DNA of 64,000 nt, taken from positions 740,766-804,765 of the forward strand of contig VXAA01004296.1 in assembly GCA_013399115.1 (NCBI GenBank), read 5' to 3'. The translations under genes and the position numbers were made by a program. The notes below the pieces were generated by a model. That model was not told the origin of the DNA. It worked only from the letters and a program-made list of their open reading frames with translations, and searched no databases. Position 1 is the stretch's first letter; each line of letters starts with the position of its first letter. Shown piece after piece: positions 51,917-64,000 of this stretch. The stretch is from Anseranas semipalmata (lineage: Eukaryota; Chordata; Aves; Anseriformes; Anseranatidae).

Positions 51917-54900
51917 ACACTGGACACAGTGCACAGAAAAAGGGGAGCAAAGAGCTTATTTGCAAACAGTCGTATGTAACAATATAGAAAGTCCAAAGAT
52001 CGTCATTCTGCTATAAAAATATTACACTTCATAAAACCATGTACTATAAAAAAAATCTATTCAGAAACGCTGGTAAACAATAAATATCTGTACACTGGCT
52101 GCCCTTTTCATACAGGAAACGTAAAAAGCGCGAGCCTCAGAAATCATTGTAAACATGAATATGGAGCCTGTAAACAAAGTGCTAGATCATGGTTCATGTT
52201 TTGTCAAATTCATTTAATACTGCCCAGGTAAACCCCTTGCACACGTCATCACCTAATGGCCAGACTTCACCACTGTGACACGAGGAGGACCCTGCTCTGA
52301 GCTGGCCCACAGATTTCACCAGAGCTGCGTACAGAATAAGGACGAATATAACAAGAGTAAGGGAGGCAAGATTTGGCTACAAGGATCAAATCAGAAACAA
52401 TCTTTTATCAACTGGTTTTCATTTTCTCTTCTTCCAAATGCTTATTTCCAGCCTCCTCTTTCAAAATTCTCCTTTATCCAAAAGGGCACGCATTTTCTCC
52501 ATTTGCCTTTCAGTCTACGGCATCTCTGAAAATTATGACCACCACATCCATTTAGGAGACACAGTGGAGCACAAACTGAATCTGCAACTACTTATACCTA
52601 GGCAAGAATGAGTGGTTGCACAGTTCGACACTGAACATCATGGTTAACACAACACAGGCTGATACAAAGCGCCCAGCTCTTAAACTCCTAACTTTAGGCT
52701 GCAAAACATTTACACATGCAAGCCAGCATTCACATGCATGATCAGATGCCTGGTTAGCTGGCTGGCTTGCACGTCTTGTCACCCACTCACCCATGGAAAT
52801 GCAAGGCCTAGGCTCACAAAACTCATGAATAGGTTTTGGCTAAAATTTGGCTCTAAGAACAAATGTGATTTTATTTGCTCTGTAACATTCTTGTTCTGCA
52901 CAGGCTTCCACCCAGCCTTCATCTAAATACTGAGAGTTTTATCTATGCACACAGTGAGAGCCTTACTTTTAACTTCATTTTCTGAGTAAAAATACTCAAA
53001 TTTTTGCTAACTTTCAGAATCCGAGGGGATGCGTGATTGTTACTAGTGCCTGCTGCAGGCAGCCGTGGAGGGGGCCCAGGCCGCAGGGACAGCTGAGCCC
53101 TGACACCTCGGGGCAGTGCGGAGCTGTAGGAGCAGGGTTGGCTAGCACTAAGGGTATGCGCTTCTACGGGATTTTGATGTGTACTTCAAAAGGAGAAAAG
53201 AAAATGGGCTTGCATGCTTCCCTTTGTTATGAACTGTATCAAAACATCCTATTAGCATTATTTTCAACCTTTCTATTTTAACCTAAAGGATATCTGAGCT
53301 GGTTGGCCCAGTTGTGCCGCTTGCCTATCTTTTAGGATTCAGACGCGTGACCTGGAGCTCACTTGGCTCTTATTTAAAGGAGCAGTCTGCAGATGTTCAG
53401 CAACAGAATTTTGCTTCTAATTGTTTGCTTTGGCATTTTTACTACAAACATCTTAAGATACAGCTTCAAAAAAAAACTGAATGAAAATCATTTTTGTGTG
53501 GAAGCTAAGATGCCTCCTTTTCTGCTACAGTAATCTGCTTTACCTTCCATGTTTGTCTGCCTTCCTCCCGCAAGTGATCTACAATGCTGTTGCACTCTAC
53601 AAAATCAGGATTTCCTCTGTAAAAATGGATGATTTAGACAAACTCCAGGATTTTTCCTATCTTTATAAAGCCAACAGCGACAAAAACACACACAGCCAGC
53701 ACCATTTCTCTGTGGCATGTCATCTGTAAGCCTACACCTTCTGGTTACTTCTGGTTAATGGATTGTGGCAAACATCTGGAAGCCTGGATTTGCCTTCCAC
53801 CTCTGCATGCACACCCTGGTGGGGGAAACCAGCTTCCCCCCACATACCCAGCCGTGCATTGCCCCGGCACCGGCTCGGCGCAACGCAGAGGGAAGCCGTC
53901 GGCACCAAGCTGCAGCCATGCCAACGTGCTGATGGCGCTGCCCTCAGAGAAGACGCTGGCGCCCTGCTGCCATCCCCAGCTACTTGTTCGGATGCCCCAG
54001 CCTTTGCTTTGCCCCACAGCGAGCTGGGTAAGGGCGGTGTGAAAGCACAGATGAACAGCTAAGGTCAGGAGAAAGTGACTGGCACGTGCTGGCTGAAGCT
54101 CTGCGGACCAGTGGCACAAGAAACCCTTGCAGCACGCAAGACCGCACTAGTAGGTAGTGCTTTAGGGGATGATCCGAGCCCTGCTGTAACTCATATCATA
54201 GACACACAGCAACTGCCGGACTGGAGCAAGGTCCCGTTACTGAGCTGTACCAGCGCCTGGTATGAGTTTTTAGTTCTTGTCCTCTGGCACTGCATTACAC
54301 AGGCAAAAAGATCTTTTGTTCTTTTTCTGTGCCTTAAAGATTCACACACTGATTTCTAATAGAATCCGACGTACCTGTTAGGCCAACAGATTTACTATCA
54401 CTTTCAAACTCAGTCTAAAACTTGTCCAGCCACAATTCTGGCTGAAAACAGCCCCGGCACTGCACACAGGGCTGGGTGAAGCACAGGGACACATGATCCG
54501 TGCTTTGGAGAAGCGCGACACACACTGCTCCTCCCTGCACCCTGTGCCTGGGTCGCCCCCGTGCCCAGGGGTGGTCTGGGGGAGCTGCTCAAGCTGGTTT
54601 TCAAACCAGCAAACCAGAATCTATTGTCAGATGGCCTTTTTTTTTTTTTTTTTTTCAGATGTAGAGATTAATTACAAAGTGTCTGTGGGATCCCTTGTGT
54701 TTTGATGAAAAAGGCAGGTTTTATAAATGCAATCTGCTGTTAAAACTTGCTGAGAAAAAAATCAGATTTTAAACAAGTGAAAATTCATGAGGGACCATGG
54801 GCGGGGGCAGCCCTCCCTTTGAGCAGCATCTCCCACACCTCTCCATGCACACAAGCTGCAGTGCAGTGTAGGAAACGGGGCAACTCTTCTCACTGCCTCA

Positions 54901-57065
54901 GGCACATTTGGCTTCTTAGAAGTCCTGCAGCTGCAGAGGTGGGACCCAGCTCTGCAAATGTGGGGAGATGTCCTCTTCCTGCTGGGCAGACTCTGCTCCA
55001 CCAAGCTGAAGGACAGCTTGTGAAGTGCCTCTCCAGGCAGGCTGACTGTGTCTGTGACAGATATGCTTGAGGATGCCTTGGACTGTCATTGCTCTGTGCA
55101 CTTTGATGGTTTGAAGATTGAACCATACTATTTGTAATAGCCTACAGCACTAGGTCACTTTGCGGACTAATAACCTGCAAGATGGTGTTATCTAATTCAA
55201 AGAAATTTTTAGACTTTCAGGAATGAAGCATAACATTTAGTAAAAGTCCCTTAAGATTAAAAAAATATATAGAGAGAGATGCTAAGCCTTTTCCAGTTAA
55301 ATTTTCTCCTAGAAAGAATAAATGCTTACTGCTGAGCTGTGCTGTAGCAAGGAGCCTGGAAAGGAGATGCTGGTATAAAGCAGCCAGAGCAGCAGTTAGG
55401 CCATGGCCATGCGTCTTATCTCGGATGCAGCTGGGCTGGGGGAAGCAGCAGCTGATATCAGTCTGAAATAATGAGCGTGAACAACCAGGAGCAACTGTGC
55501 CTATGATTTGCTGATGGAGGCTCTCGTATTTCAGTCCAAGTGAGCTGCATCAGCCAGATCAACTGTGGAAATGGATTAATTGGGTTCATTTTGACTGGAA
55601 CAGGTCAGAAAACCCTCGCAAGAGCATCTGGGGGGGGCAAGCCTGTGTGTGGGGTGATCAGCTGTGGGGTGCGTGGGGATGCATAGCTGGGGTGGAGGGG
55701 AGGCCCCACACGACAACTTCATCCGTGGGCAGAGCTGCTTGCTGAGCATGTGCCTATCCACACCCAGAGCAACCACCACCGTTTTCAATGTCGGATTTTC
55801 AAGAACACTGCAAATACAACTCCTCTGAGTATCCCTTCAAGCACTGACTATGCTGGTATTCTCATTTGGACAAGCTGGAATAGCACGTTTTTGTGTTTTT
55901 ACATATACACAAACACGTGCATACATCTGGATTCACTGGCAACAAAATCTTGATAATCAAAAACCATTATATGTAATTTATGGGCTTATAAATTAAAATA
56001 ATTAATAAGCATCAACCTGTATCATTCTGTATATGGCCTAAGCCTTGTATGGTTAATAGGGACATAGCTGGTGGGTTAGAAAGAGCTAAATCAGGAACAG
56101 ATTCAGAACATCAAACTTCTGGAAGACCAGCATCCTGTAAGCTTGGCCTACAACAACATTAAGATGAAAAAAAAATGCTCAGAAAATTAAGACAGTATAT
56201 CAAGAGGGGATCAGACTGTTTCCAATGGCTGTGAAGAGAAACCAACCTGAACCAATGAAAGATGACCAGGAGATCTCCGGGGAGACAAAAACTGTACCTA
56301 ATATTTACAACACTCTTTCTGCCCACATACAATTACACATCAAAAAGACATTGTGTTGAAACAGCACGAACCAATTGGGGCACCAGAAAATCCAGCCCTC
56401 CCTCCAGATTGCCCTTAGCATCCTTGTGCCCATCCTGCCTTCCTCCAGGACAGAAGTCACTTCCAGGGACCTGGCCAGAGCATTTCTGCATCAGCCAGAA
56501 CATCCCCTGCCTGCAGACTCACCTCTCAGCATGCCGATAGCAGAAGTACATGAGCCTTAATTAACTTCCAATGAGAGCAAAAGTGTAAAGGCAGCAAAAA
56601 GCTGATACTGAGCACAGCTTAGCCAGAGTGGAGAATAAGGTATATTATTCTCTGCTGCTGTGTAGAGAAACATAGACACACCTGTGCATGTTCGCACAAT
56701 CCAGTCCAAGCCAATTCATCCTGTGTGAAGTTTCACAGCATTGTTTATTCTAGAAAAGAGAAGGGCTTCAAGGAGAGCTGCTTTGCAGCATTCCCGTGTG
56801 CACAGCACATAAACCTGAACATTAAATATTGGTTTAAATTATTAAGAATAGATTTAAATTTAAAAATAGACTAACGCAAACAAATAAAGTTCAGTCAACA
56901 TCAGAACATAGATAGTTTTAGGAAGCATATTGCTATAGCAAATGCAACTCCTCATTCCCTTGGACACTGATGCCATGGTCTGGTAATTCCAGTTCGGCAC
57001 CATGATGCACACACTACCCAGCAAGGAAAATTGCCATCTCTAGCATACGAAGCTCCATGTTTACA

Positions 57066-57091
57066 TTTTTTTTTTTTTTTTTTTTTTTTTT
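57066..57091. repeat. T26 homopolymer
   Basis: A T run (A run on the minus strand) in the 3' flank of RPS6KA2. If the RPS6KA2 transcript extends this far, it would be an internal A-rich stretch. Confidence 0.9.
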
Positions 57092-57348
57092 CCCTTCACA
57101 ACAGAAAAAAAGCCAACATAGCACATTAACTTCTCCCACAAAGCATCTGAGGTGACAAACTCACTCGGAAAACAAAAATTAACAAATGCACTACAAAGAA
57201 AAATCCTGGGCAGCTTGTGACCACCATACGCCACAATGGGTAAGAAAAACAATAAAAAAATAGCTCAGGGAATGAGAAAAAAGGTCCATTTTGCTGAGAC
57301 CTTTTCAACCAAGTTTCCTTTCCCTGAACCAGGTACAGAACTTTTTTT

Positions 57349-57390
57349 TATATATATATAAATATACATGTATATATTTATATAAATATA
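57349..57390. repeat. AT-rich inverted repeat
   Basis: A near-perfect palindrome centred on ATACATGTAT, with arms of TATATAAAT type. It would form a hairpin in a minus-strand transcript. Confidence 0.8.
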
Positions 57391-58661
57391 AAAGCACAGC
57401 ATCCTCCTGTTTCTCCTCATAATTTATTATTATTAAAGCTCGTGACAGAGTTAGCTGGACCCCTCGGAAGCGGGCACTCCCCGCAGGCAGGAGGGGCAGG
57501 GAGCAGCCACTGGTGGTGGCCCTGCTCGCTGCCACCAGAGGAGGCCCGGGGCAGATTCGGTGACATGTGGGAGGACAGCTGCACCGCCCCGCCCAGCCCC
57601 TCCGCAGCCCAGACACCCCTGGACCCTCTTCTGAACCACCCCCAAATGCGGGACTGTCCCCTGCTCTCAGAGGGAACCCCGGTCTGCCTCCGAAACACCT
57701 GCACGTCAGCCACCTTCGGCACCACTCCCTGTGATGCTGCCGTGGGTGGCTTTGCCTGCTGTCCTCACCCTCGCCCCAGCCCTCCTGGCCCCGCCAGCTC
57801 CCCAGCCCCCTCACACAGTCCTCCCAGGCCTCCTCCTTGCTAGCTGGGACCAGATACCCTTGTCTCCCCTGATCCACAGGCTCCTGCTCCCACTGTTTTA
57901 CGTGAATGCCTTCCCACAGTCTTGTGAGACCCAATAATCTCCTCGGAGGACCAAGTTTCTCAGAGACTTCCTTCTCTCAGAGGACCAGACCTCCGAGTAA
58001 GTCAAGCTCACGGCAGGCGTTCCTCCTCAAGCTGTGCTGACTTTGTTCCAGAGAGAGCAGGGGCAAAGTGCAATAGATTTCTTGAACTCAGAAGGTATTT
58101 CCACCACCGACAGCTCGCTCTCCTTCATGTTGTATAGCACTTATTTCAAGTAAGATATTATCCATGTGTCTCTGCAGCCTTCACTCTTCCCGGAGTGAGT
58201 GGGGATCAGTAGGTGTTTACAGGTGACCAGCCGAGCCACTTCATCATGACACTTGCTGGAACCGCTGAGAACATTCAAACCTGACTGCATCTTCATTACA
58301 AAAAGTGCTTTTCTTAAGAAACAAATGAAAACTATGTTCCCATGGAACATCTTAAAGACTCATAAATAGTATTTCCTAGGGAGGGAAGGATGGAGCACAC
58401 CTACTTTATTTGGCTTTATCTCAGTAAGGAAACAGAGCTACCGGCAAAATTGGCACATCTTTGTGAAGTTGTTAAACTCAGGATCCTGGCTGGAATGTAA
58501 AAGAAATGATGGAGCAAAGGCAAACTTTGCCTTATGCTGGGCTTCTGCTAGTTCTGGTGATTTCATATGCAAGTTGTCCAAAAAAGTTCTACCAACCAAG
58601 TAAAGATGAATCTGTCAAATAATAAACTGTGGGTTTCCAAAGAGGCCTTTTGGGGGTACTG

Positions 58662-58787
58662 CTACAACCTGGTTGAGGTAAGTCTTTTCATGCCCCTCCG
58701 CTGAGCCAGATTGGAGGACAATACAGGCTCCAGCCGTGGTGCCTGAGGTGTTCGGTTTAAAGCGAAGTAAGTGGCTGCCATTGCACC
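58662..58787 (-). CDS. RPS6KA2: RPS6KA2 last coding exon
   Basis: 126 nt in phase 0: [20 protein letters not shown], then [20 protein letters not shown], then L and TAG (58,662-58,664). Acceptor TATTTTACAG|GGT. It holds the ERK-docking motif and the C-terminal PDZ ligand. Confidence 0.97.
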   Translation of the reverse strand, partial: GAMAATYFALNRTPQAPRLEPVLSSNLAQRRGMKRLTSTRL

Positions 58788-61700
58788 CTGTAAAATAGAA
58801 AAAGAGAAAATATCAGGCTGAAATTCAGTTCTATGATGCTTCTCCCCTCCCTTTCCCAATCCAATCCCTTGGGTGCAGGGACAATTTCCACGAAATGATC
58901 ACAATGTCTGCTGGCTGGCAGACAGCTGGGGTGTCTCTGATTCAAAGCAGTGGGTAGCAGTACATGCACAGACTCCCACCAGTTCGTTATAATGCAGCTG
59001 AAAGTTAAAAATATCAAGCAGATGATGGGTCAAAAAGCTTAACTGTTAGTCTAGTGCCATGTTAAATTTGGTCTCTGTGGCAAACTATTTTCCAAATTCC
59101 TCTATCACTTTCCAGAATATTTACACAAATCCCAGCTCTTTCTGGAAGAAAGGAAGAGGCAGGGGTGTAGGATGTACCTTCACCAGGTGAACGTCCTGTC
59201 TGCTGAGTTGATTTTGAGACAGATACTCCCTGTTCACTATCCATGGATGTCTTAACACTTGAACTGCTGTGAGGCGCTGATGAGGGTCTACGTGAAGCAT
59301 CTTAGACACAATATCCTGGGTTTAAAAGGAAGAAGACAGTAAAAGGGAAAAAGTAATTAACAGCAGTGCAGGATTTACTAAGATCTTCCCAATGGCAGTG
59401 TCATCACCAGCATGCTCAGCGGAAAGGGGGATGCATTTTAGATATGCTTTATATTTTTCAAGTGTAAAGTCTGATCTTCAAAATTTTCAGGTGTAATGTT
59501 CAATTCTCAACTGATAATCCAATCAAAAGATAATGTGGCAGGTATTCAGCTTATTGAGAGAGTGTTAACAATTATTGGTGACCTTGCAGGGGTGATAAAT
59601 GCTACCTAGAGAGGATGCCATCTGGAGGCATCTCCTCACTGACTCCAGAGCCTGCTTACAAGAGGAGCTTAGAACAGAAATTGAACACTCAAGGCAGCTA
59701 AAATGCAGTGAGATCAGTTCCACCACATCTGAATATCTTAATTTCAAAACTGGACATCTGATGAAAAATCCATTGTCTGACAATGAGCCTCATAGGTGTT
59801 GTTAGCAAGATGAATAAGTTACTAGGATTGCTTGCGGTTTTGTGATGGAATATATCAATGTTTTTCCATTGGATACTGCCAGTTGCTAAAACTGAAATCT
59901 CTTGGGGGAATATATAAATCATGTCAAAGTTTCTAATTGATGCCAGACAACTGGAAGCTTGCCAGCTTTCCTGCCCATCTGCCTATCTCACAGGCTAGTG
60001 CATAGTTTCATGCCCAGAAGTCTCAGCACTAGTTGAATTCCAGCTCCTGGGGGTTCCAGGCTTTGTGATAGATGGGCAGCCTCAACTGTGGACAGCACAG
60101 AAGTTAAAAATCCTAGCTTATAAACTGCCTGCCCATGATTAACTTTGAGGATCAAAAAGGTGATTCACATATAGACCACGTGTTTGTGGCACTGACTACC
60201 CTACATTTCTTTTAAAAGTTCAGTTGCAGGACAAAAGAGTTCTGTGCTATTTTAATATTGACAGTGTGCATAATTAATGGTGCTATATTATGCCTTAGTT
60301 TAATGAAATAAACTACCAAATTCCTAACACTATTTCACACAGAGTGGTATGAACATAAACAAGAAAGCTCTTGTTTCATAAGGCACTGAGAAATAACCCT
60401 TCTGACTATCTCTAAGTTTGTTACAATTGCAATTGCAGGCTGCCATCCCATTTAAGAGAACAAGAAAAAAATCTGAGAAAGTGTCCACTGACCTTTGCAG
60501 TATCAGATACCGAATCCCAGTTTCCTCCTGTAAGTGCATATTTGCCGCTGCCAATCCTTGCCAGAATCTCCTCTGGGGTGTCATCTGGTCCATTTGCAAA
60601 AGGAGTGAACCTATTTAAAAAAAAAAGTGTAATTCGCAAGTATATAATTTCTAGGATATAATGCCAAATACCATTGATTACAATGGGAATTTGCTTCCAG
60701 AATGGACCGCAGACATGGCTGCTTCATTTTCACTCAAACTACACAGTGCAATGGTTCCTCGTATTAAAATGTTCTGCAGAGGAAAAGACTGATCTCTTAA
60801 TTTTTTTTTTTCGTTTGTTTCATTCTTATTTTTAAGGAATGCAATATTCTTTTTAAAAAATACACAGATTTTTACTTTTTCTTTACTCATTTTGACTCAG
60901 CTTTATTGCTAACAGAAGAACCTTGATAAAGGGAACAAAGGGTAAAAATAATAAGGGAGAAAAATTCATATCTGAAACAGAAAAAAAGAAAGGAAAAAAG
61001 AACCCTTTGTAGTCTGCTTTGCAGTTCTTTGTTAATCACAATGTGCAAGTCTGCTGGACCAAACAAATTATATGCAATAGGTTATTTAAAATCTTCTGAT
61101 CTAGCCTTGTCAGAAATTAGTAGTAACATGTACTCAGCTTTACAAAATCAGTGCCACGTGTACAGGGCCCAGTTTTTTTCTTCATAAAGTGACAAGTGGT
61201 AAGATTTTGCAACTGACTAAAATTTGCCAGGCCAAATTTTACTCTGCAATCTTGAACAGCTGTGTAGGTTTAGGAGAAGGGGGTGTCTGGGACTTTTATA
61301 CCTTCCCTTCCATCTGTCTTTTCTCTTCTGGAAACCTGCCAGTTTGGTTTTAAGGTTGTTAAACAGACGTCTTGATTTGGCCACAGCTTCCTACCCACCC
61401 TGGTTTGTAATAGCACATTCAATTCCTCATACTGTATTTTCTAACTTTCAAAAACATTTCACATTTCACAGAAGTTCAGCCCAAAGAGATACACACTGTT
61501 ATTTCATTCTGTAACTATTGAAAAGGATGCACTGAATGTCCAGGACTGAAACTCCAAAGTCTGTCATTACCATTGCTGTAATACCAAGTATTAACAGGAT
61601 CCCAGACTTGTCCTCTAGTCCTCAGTATCTGAGGACTCTCTGTTCATAGTGATGATGGAAGGAGAATAACATCCTGGGTGCAAAAAATAGTCAGCTCCTG

Positions 61701-64000
61701 CTTCTTTCCTCCAGTAAGGGAGAACAAGAGCAACCCTAATGCAGTGGTGGCACCTAAAGAGTCAGCACTTCTGATCACATTATTCTTATTTTCTCTTATA
61801 AGTGTAGAAAAAGGTGAGATACAATTTAATAGCACCTGTTGGCAAATAATATCTGCTAAGTTGTGTAATTTGTATTTCAAATTCAAATACATCTGCATTT
61901 TTTTTAGAGTCATATTTTAAAAAGAAGCATTTTGAATATAATCAGCTAAGTAATGTGACTGTGGGTAATGTGTTGATTTTATTTATCCTGGTTGTGTATC
62001 AATGCAAATCCATGGCATTAGCCAAGAAGAAACACGATTCTGGGGGGGATCACAGCAGACTGGGAGACTGCTCCAGAAAGTCACAGTGTATTTCAGCTAA
62101 TGCTGAACACACCTGTACTCAGGAACAAAATAGATGGGACAGAAACTCCTGGCACCTTTTCTATAACCCACAAAGCAAGCGACACAAATAACATAACAGC
62201 TTGATCTGTTTGTTTTCTGTATAAACTTAGGAATGAATCCAAGCTTCTTGCTTTCTTGCCAGCTGAACGATCATGAAGTAGACTAAAGAGCTGTGAGAGG
62301 TCGTTGAAAAGTTTCAAGCTGCATTTAGCTGAGATAAATATACACATACCATACCCTGCAGCCAGCAAAAGAAATGAAGTTCAGGGACCTGATAACTCCG
62401 TATTGGGTTTGTATGACGTCTTTCCCATTCACCCCAGCACATCTTATTCTTATCCCTCTCTGCTTATTTCAATCTTTCTCTCAGCCTTCTTGTGTCAATA
62501 TTTAACTTTAGCCAACACATTGGTAGGTTTTTTAATCCAAATACTGCTGCCTGTTGCTGTTCTCGCTGGTCCTTGCTGGTCTGTTCATTTGCTTTCTGTC
62601 CTTTCTGCAGCATATTTTTCAAATAGCATCTGAAAACTATTTTTTTTTCTTATCCTTTAAAGGAGCTGAAATACCTCAATAACAACAGCTACAGAAGAAG
62701 AATGAAGCAGAAGAGAGGTCATGTATAAATAGAAATTAATAAATCTCCTCTTATGGGTAAGGTGACCATGACCTGGCTCTCCATATACCACTCCTACATT
62801 ACTCTTCCGATGTAAAACTTTCATGCCACGTAAGTGTTGAGTGAGCCTTTTAGGTGTCTTAAGTCTCAGTGAACGTTTATGGTTGCAGGCTGTTAAAAAC
62901 CCAAGCTACTTGTAAAGTGTCAAACATACTTATGTGTTTTGGAAAAACTTATTCTAATTCTAGGTCTTGGCACCTATTTTCTTGCCTCATACAACTGAGC
63001 ACATCTCTCAAAGGAGGCCAGGCAGTTTGCTGTCTCTGTCTGTGACTCCTTTCTGGCTTAATCACTGCTAAAGTACACCCACTGGAGGAAAACCTCGCCA
63101 CTTACCCTGCCAACATGGTGTACAACAGGATCCCCAGGCTCCAGATGTCACAGGCTGCATCGTAACCTTGGCGTTTAAGGACCTATGTGAAGAAAAGACA
63201 GGGCTGAAAATTAGTTAATCCACATTCCTGCATTTTTGCTTCTGGGTTGTGAAAAGCACTGATCGGGGTTTTATCTGGTAACATTTCCAGGGCTTGCCCT
63301 CATATCTGCCTCGAACAGGTGACTGCTTCAGGAGCTAAATGTTCGGTTGTGGCATGGGGCAAGGTGGGACCCAGGCTGGAGTTCGCTGGTTGGTGTGCAA
63401 GCCCAGCACAACTGCCACCTCCACAGGGATGGAGCTGAGGGCGGATTGTTGGCCTTCAACAAACGTCTCTCTGACCATCTAACACACAAAAAAGCAGAGC
63501 AACCCTCTTTGCTTACTTCAGTGTTTCAAAACATTTCTTAAAGGAAGCTACTTAATACTTTGAAACGTGTCCTCCTAGATGTCACCAAGTCTGCTGTGGA
63601 TGCAACATGCACAGGGCTGAGTGGCAGTGGTAGGCATGTCTGAGCTTTATTTGGATTTGATAGAGCAAATGGATGCTCACTAACTCATATTTAGTGTCAG
63701 ACTAGTACAGATCCATGACAAGTGCAAAGAAAGCTAGAAGACTTATCTTACTTTTAGTTTAAGAAAAGTGGTGGCATTTAGACTAGGCTTAACAGGCAAC
63801 AGGATAAAACCTGATGACTTTTCCCTGTGGGGAAAACAGACTCCATGGTACTCAGCAGAGATCTGAGTAGGTTCAGTATTGGTACAGTATGGACAGCCAG
63901 ACCAGTAAGGGTGTAATCTGGATTTCATTTATGCTAATGCACACCAGAAGAAATGTCTGAGTCACTGCAGGTCCAAGTGAAAGCAAAGTCACTGACTGAC
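58662..64000 (-). CDS. RPS6KA2: RPS6KA2 (RSK3), 3' exons; gene continues past right edge
   Basis: p90 ribosomal S6 kinase 3 is a two-kinase-domain Ser/Thr kinase activated by ERK. Only the end of the C-terminal kinase domain is present. Exons on the minus strand: 63,106-63,182 (subdomain IX, DIWSLG); 60,493-60,610 (subdomain X); 59,178-59,315 (subdomain [11 protein letters not shown] with HPW); 58,662-58,787 (tail). Together they give 152 codons plus stop, all junctions in phase. The tail carries the ERK-docking sequence [10 protein letters not shown] and ends STRL, a class I PDZ ligand. The ending [10 protein letters not shown] and the insert [16 protein letters not shown] identify RSK3 rather than RSK1, RSK2 or RSK4. 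The region from 63,183 to 64,000 is intron. Upstream exons are outside the window. Confidence 0.96.
59178..59315 (-). CDS. RPS6KA2: RPS6KA2 exon, kinase subdomain XI
   Basis: 138 nt, 46 codons in phase 0, from [16 protein letters not shown] to SRQDVHLVK. It carries the invariant Arg of subdomain XI. Acceptor TTAAACCCAG|GAT, donor AAG|GTACAT. Confidence 0.97.
60493..60610 (-). CDS. RPS6KA2: RPS6KA2 exon, kinase subdomain X
   Basis: 118 nt. The first base completes Gly, then [20 protein letters not shown] through [12 protein letters not shown]. Acceptor TTTAAATAG|G, donor AAG|GTCAGT. Confidence 0.97.
60611..63105 (-). other. RPS6KA2 intron
   Basis: 2.5 kb of AT-rich intron with no recognisable repeat body or coding block. 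The shorter introns 58,788-59,177 and 59,316-60,492 were also scanned without a finding. Confidence 0.6.
63106..63182 (-). CDS. RPS6KA2: RPS6KA2 exon, kinase subdomain IX
   Basis: 77 nt: [20 protein letters not shown] then YTMLA and two bases of Gly. Acceptor TTCACATAG|GTC, donor GCAGG|GTAAGT. DxWSLG is the kinase F-helix motif. Confidence 0.97.

Larger units (their letters stand above)
42301..56700. other. Intergenic region between MPC1 promoter and RPS6KA2 3' end
   Basis: No gene was recognised. It holds AT-rich palindromic DNA (44,243-44,328), a G25 run (46,935-46,959), T runs (48,316-48,333, 48,689-48,711 and 54,637-54,655), a CAG/GCA tract (51,882-51,916), a T-rich tract at 51,618-51,653 and a 42-bp gap (50,217-50,258). 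The longest frame, 51,595-51,996 minus, is low-complexity with no domain. A lncRNA or enhancers cannot be excluded. Confidence 0.55.
56701..58661 (-). other. RPS6KA2: 3' UTR or 3' flank of RPS6KA2
   Basis: This is sequence below the stop codon on the minus strand. Possible AATAAA signals (TTTATT on plus) are at 58,405-58,410, 57,423-57,428 and 56,744-56,749, so the mRNA end is undecided. It includes a T26 run, an AT palindrome (57,349-57,390) and a GC-rich block (57,440-57,850) with long open frames on both strands, which GC richness alone can explain. Confidence 0.5.

Noticed and set aside
51595..51996. 133-codon minus frame with Ala and Lys runs
   Set aside because: Built from the GCA repeat and the T-rich tract. 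No recognisable protein.
57531..57545. CTCF-like GCCACCAGAGGAGGC
   Set aside because: The core is broken by an extra base (GAGGAGG instead of GAGGGC). In a GC-rich block such near matches are expected.
57442..57843. 133-codon plus-strand frame
   Set aside because: Overlaps the longer minus frame in a GC-rich block. No domain or homology recognised.

Overview
This is vertebrate, almost certainly avian, chromosomal DNA. Coding sequence lies in short exons with GT-AG introns. The recognisable interspersed repeats are CR1-type LINE remnants, repeat density is low, and two of the three assembly gaps sit exactly in CpG-rich promoters, as is common in short-read bird assemblies. The species cannot be fixed from the sequence alone.

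Three protein-coding genes are supported, all on the minus strand. (1) SFT2D1, about 1,909-18,300: seven of eight exons were placed by hand at base level, and exon 1 is lost in the 17,911-18,296 gap. The visible exons give 138 codons; adding the 21 N-terminal residues of the human protein gives 159, the human length. (2) MPC1, 28,481-39,309 plus gap: the start codon is in the 39,310-39,756 gap and the remaining exons are placed. Two features stand out: the flanking exons join in frame only if a 4-nt micro-exon exists (best candidate 34,830-34,833), and the last intron uses a GC donor. (3) The 3' end of RPS6KA2 (RSK3), 58,662-63,182: the last four coding exons of the C-terminal kinase domain and the ERK-docking tail. 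The rest lies beyond the right edge. The order SFT2D1-MPC1-RPS6KA2 and the shared orientation match human 6q27.

Layout: 1-180, CpG-rich left edge (possibly the promoter of the next gene, PRR18 by human synteny); 0.2-1.9 kb, 3' flank/UTR of SFT2D1; 1.9-18.5 kb, SFT2D1 with a CTCF-like site, a CR1 3' end and a UG/CA hairpin tract in introns; 18.5-27.5 kb, intergenic with a CR1 ORF2 fragment; 27.5-39.9 kb, MPC1; 40-57 kb, intergenic with an old CR1/L3-like element, homopolymer tracts and a 42-bp gap; 57-64 kb, RPS6KA2 3' end. No tRNA, rRNA, CRISPR array, intact transposon or prokaryote-type system was seen. The genes share no pathway: endosome-Golgi membrane traffic, mitochondrial pyruvate import and MAPK-pathway signalling.
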